From Limnobaculum parvum (GTDB taxonomy: Bacteria > Pseudomonadota > Gammaproteobacteria > Enterobacterales > Enterobacteriaceae), in contig NZ_CP029185.2 in NCBI RefSeq assembly GCF_003096015.2, positions 2,018,001 to 2,082,000 of the forward strand: a stretch of 64,000 nucleotides of DNA, given 5' to 3'. Below, piece by piece: positions 61,453 through 64,000 of the stretch; within the stretch, counting starts at the first letter, position 1; each line of letters opens with the position of its first letter. A program made the translations under genes and the position numbers. The notes beneath the pieces were generated by a model. That model made no database searches. It was not told where the DNA came from and was given only the letters and a program-made list of their open reading frames with translations.

Positions 61453-64000
61453 ATGCGTAAATTTCCATTAAAAGCACTCGTTATTCTTACCAGTGCTTGT
61501 GCAAGCAATTATCTACACGCTCAAGTTATCACAAATAGTACAGTTATTAGTGATGGTTCCACCATTGATGGAATCATATTTTCAGGAAATACCGTATCTG
61601 TTGCAAATAATGGTTCCATCATCGTTAATGACAATGGCATAGGTAATGGCTCCCCGGCGCCAATATATGCATGGAATGATGGTTCTCTTAATTTAGGTTC
61701 AAATTCCACAGTGATATCAACCTCCCCTGGCCAAAATAATTACGCTTATGGAATTTATGCCAGAGGTAATAACAACAGCGTTATCGCTGATAATTTAAGT
61801 GTTTCATCTACATATAAGAACAGTAGTTTCTTCACATTAGGTATTGTGAATGACATATGGTTGGCTGCAGACAACAGTCTGATTGACCTTAGCGGAAAGA
61901 CGACCATTAATGTCTCTAATGAATTAGGCAAAGCTTCAGCGCTTTTGGCCCAGTGCTACCCGGGTGCTCTCTCTGGGGGAAGCGATGCCTGTAATGATAC
62001 CGGATACCAAATCAAAGCTGACCGTCTGGATATAACATCTGTTGGTGGTAGCAGTGCTCGAGGTATTGATGCTGAAGGTGCAGCCATTACTTATAATGAT
62101 GCCACTGTTAATGTATCAACAAAGAATAATGCATCTACGGCTATCGGTTTATATTCTTTAACTGGATATCTGAAGTCAGATGGTAAAACAGATGTCTCTG
62201 TAACAGGAAATAGCAGTGATTCATATATTTATAGTGTGTTAGGCGAAGATAAAAATAAATATAATACGTCTGTTTATACTATCGATCTGGGTGGTGATGT
62301 TAATGTTAATATTAACGCGGAACCACTGTCAAAAAATACAAAATACTATGGTGCTACTGCAATAAGAAGCGACCTTAAGTTGAATAATATGTCGGTTAAT
62401 TTTAACAATAAGTCGACTGAAAAGAATTCATTTTATGGTTTAACAACGATTGCTGCTACTCAATCATCTTCCATTACTGTAGATGGTAATTTTAAAGCTG
62501 ATTTTTCAGCAGATTCATTAATTCTACCAACCAATACTGTGGCCTATGTTTATTCAACAGGAACCAGCAATATCACATTAAATGGTGATGCTAGCTTGGG
62601 TAGTGAATATTCTAAAAATCCAACATATTGGTCAATGTACTCTTCCACTGGTTCATCAATCAATACCAACGGTGGAAAACTTACCGCGTACGGAAGAATG
62701 GTCTCTTCTGGTGGTAATATTGATATTTCAACCGCAGACCAATCTTATATATGGGGCACCACATCCACCACGAATAATGGTGTGTTGAATTTAAATCTGA
62801 ATGGTAACGGTAGCTCCTGGGATATGATCAATAACTCATCCCTGAGCAACTTAACGCTGAATGGATCAACGTTACGATATGAAAAACCATCAGATAATGC
62901 GTCTTTCACCCCAAAAACACTGATTGTTAACGGCGACTACAACAGTAATAACGGTACCTTGGTTCTTAATACTGTATTGGCTGATGATGCTTCAGCGACT
63001 GATAAACTAATCGTCAAAGGTAATACCTCTGGCAGCACAGATGTTGTTATTAATAATATTGGTGGAAATGGTGCATTAACCAATACAGGAATAGAAATCG
63101 TTGAGGTTAACGGTAATTCTGCCGGTTCTTTCCGTAATGGTGGTCGTATTGTTGCTGGTGCTTATGAATATTTCGTGCGTTCAGGTGCAACCTTAAATGG
63201 TGCAAATGCAAATAACTGGTATTTAGTTTCTGATTACAAGCAACCAGATCCTGAACCTATTCCTGAGCCAACGCCAGAACCTACTCCTGAGCCCGTTGTA
63301 CCTGTAGAACCGGCGTCAGACCCAGTGACTCCAGCGATTAATAATAACGTATATCGTCCAGAATCAGGAAGTTATTTGGCTAACCTCGTCGCAGCAAATA
63401 CATTATTCATGTCCCGATTGCATGACCGCTTAGGTGAAACTCAATATACCGACGTTCTGACCAATGAAAGCAAAGTTACAAGTATGTGGCTGCGCAATAT
63501 TGGTGGTCATAACCAGTTCAAAAGTGGTGATGACCAACTGAAAACCACTGGAAACCGTTATGTCGTGCAACTAGGTGGTGATGTAGCTCAATGGAGCAAT
63601 AATGATTTAGACCGCTGGCATCTTGGCGTTATGGCTGGTTATGCGAATAGCCAAAATAGCACCCGCTCTCGTATCGATTCTTATTCATCAAAGGGTAGTA
63701 TTGATGGTTACAGTGCCGGTATGTACGGAACTTGGTATGCCAATAACGAAGATAAGAGTGGAGCCTATACTGACACGTGGGTTCTTTACAACTGGTTTAA
63801 TAACGAAGTAAAAGGCGAAGAGCTGGCTACTGAGAAATATAAATCCAGCGGTATTACGGCTTCAATCGAAAGTGGATACAGTTTCAAACTCGGTGAGAAT
63901 GAGCATGCCAGCTACTGGCTACAGCCTAAAGCACAAGTCGTGTGGATGGGCGTTGATGCAAATGGCCACCATGAGAGTAACGGAACTTACGTTGTTCAAG
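61453..64000 (+). CDS. Type Va autotransporter (pertactin/AIDA-like), 3' end outside window
   Basis: ATG 61453, behind AGGGG, opens a frame with no stop through the window end (849 codons). Residues 1-23 form a signal peptide (MRKFPLKALVILTSACASNYLHA). Residues about 24-595 are a passenger rich in Asn, Ser, Thr and Gly with repeated short beta-strand motifs, as in beta-helix passengers. A linker with Pro-Glu repeats (PEPIPEPTPEPTPEP) spans about 598-615. From about 640 the outer-membrane barrel begins (SYLANLVAANTLFMSRLHDR, SKVTSMWLRNIGG, LGVMAGYANSQNSTRSR). The barrel's last strands lie beyond position 64000. The only passenger cysteines seen are around residues 169-181. Likely an adhesin or biofilm factor; no catalytic triad was noticed. 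Confidence 0.88.
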   Translation, partial: MRKFPLKALVILTSACASNYLHAQVITNSTVISDGSTIDGIIFSGNTVSVANNGSIIVNDNGIGNGSPAPIYAWNDGSLNLGSNSTVISTSPGQNNYAYGIYARGNNNSVIADNLSVSSTYKNSSFFTLGIVNDIWLAADNSLIDLSGKTTINVSNELGKASALLAQCYPGALSGGSDACNDTGYQIKADRLDITSVGGSSARGIDAEGAAITYNDATVNVSTKNNASTAIGLYSLTGYLKSDGKTDVSVTGNSSDSYIYSVLGEDKNKYNTSVYTIDLGGDVNVNINAEPLSKNTKYYGATAIRSDLKLNNMSVNFNNKSTEKNSFYGLTTIAATQSSSITVDGNFKADFSADSLILPTNTVAYVYSTGTSNITLNGDASLGSEYSKNPTYWSMYSSTGSSINTNGGKLTAYGRMVSSGGNIDISTADQSYIWGTTSTTNNGVLNLNLNGNGSSWDMINNSSLSNLTLNGSTLRYEKPSDNASFTPKTLIVNGDYNSNNGTLVLNTVLADDASATDKLIVKGNTSGSTDVVINNIGGNGALTNTGIEIVEVNGNSAGSFRNGGRIVAGAYEYFVRSGATLNGANANNWYLVSDYKQPDPEPIPEPTPEPTPEPVVPVEPASDPVTPAINNNVYRPESGSYLANLVAANTLFMSRLHDRLGETQYTDVLTNESKVTSMWLRNIGGHNQFKSGDDQLKTTGNRYVVQLGGDVAQWSNNDLDRWHLGVMAGYANSQNSTRSRIDSYSSKGSIDGYSAGMYGTWYANNEDKSGAYTDTWVLYNWFNNEVKGEELATEKYKSSGITASIESGYSFKLGENEHASYWLQPKAQVVWMGVDANGHHESNGTYVVQ

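Noticed and set aside
1..64000. CRISPR array or long direct repeats
   Set aside because: No regularly spaced repeats were seen on reading through the window.

Overview
The window looks like chromosomal DNA of an enterobacterium (order Enterobacterales). Many proteins read almost residue for residue like Escherichia/Yersinia homologues (Prs, KdsA, HemA, PrfA, IspE, YchF, the His enzymes), and several small synteny blocks match E. coli: hemA-prfA-prmC-sirB2-sirB1-kdsA with lolB-ispE-prs divergent; ychH/pth; murJ/yceH/rimJ/mdtH; tRNA-Ser-ghrA-ycdX-ycdY; yeeZ/hisL-GDCBHAFI. Base composition is moderate with long AT-rich gaps, and the blocks are reordered relative to E. coli. A member of the Budviciaceae (Pragia/Budvicia/Limnobaculum) is my best guess; this is inference, not proof.

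Layout. 1-2.8 kb: the 3'-truncated end of a reverse-strand sgc-type operon (M42 peptidase SgcX, PTS EIIB SgcB, EIIC SgcC, first codons of SgcQ) with a CRP-like site upstream. 3.3-5.4 kb: DauA dicarboxylate transporter and a YqjC-like periplasmic protein. 5.7-15.6 kb: housekeeping cluster for LPS Kdo synthesis, translation termination, tetrapyrrole synthesis, lipoprotein sorting, isoprenoids, PRPP and peptidyl-tRNA recycling. 15.6-17.8 kb: AT-rich stretch with two orphan genes. 17.8-30.4 kb: argS, murJ, yceH, rimJ, mdtH, yceB, rlmG, ycdY, a DUF4139 protein, ycdX, ghrA and tRNA-Ser(GGA). 30.5-36.0 kb: a family-90 glycosyltransferase, about 1 kb of AT-rich non-coding DNA, and the torYZ S/N-oxide respiratory operon.

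36.1-37.9 kb is the most unusual part. Two tandem small genes encode peptides starting MRELS and carrying Gly-Ala double-glycine-type leaders, like class II microcin precursors; the second is broken by frameshift. An orphan IS1-InsA-like zinc-finger/HTH protein lies upstream, and an entericidin lipoprotein lies nearby on the other strand. 38.3-42.7 kb: ychF, a small membrane protein, yajD, tyrB, btuR. 42.7-44.8 kb: a quorum-sensing unit in which luxI and a gene resembling rsaM (DUF4902) face away from a luxR gene. 45-49 kb: a decayed coding remnant, a 4-OT-type tautomerase, yccJ, yqhD, nikR with a His-rich tail, and a PAP2 phosphatase. 49.4-52.2 kb: artPIQM arginine transport. 52.3-60.7 kb: yeeZ and the complete histidine operon with promoter, six-His leader peptide and attenuator. 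61.4 kb to the end: the first 849 codons of a large type Va autotransporter.

Gene names rest on recalled similarity to known families; no database search was run. Starts were moved from the longest open frame wherever a Shine-Dalgarno sequence or the known family N-terminus pointed to a downstream codon.
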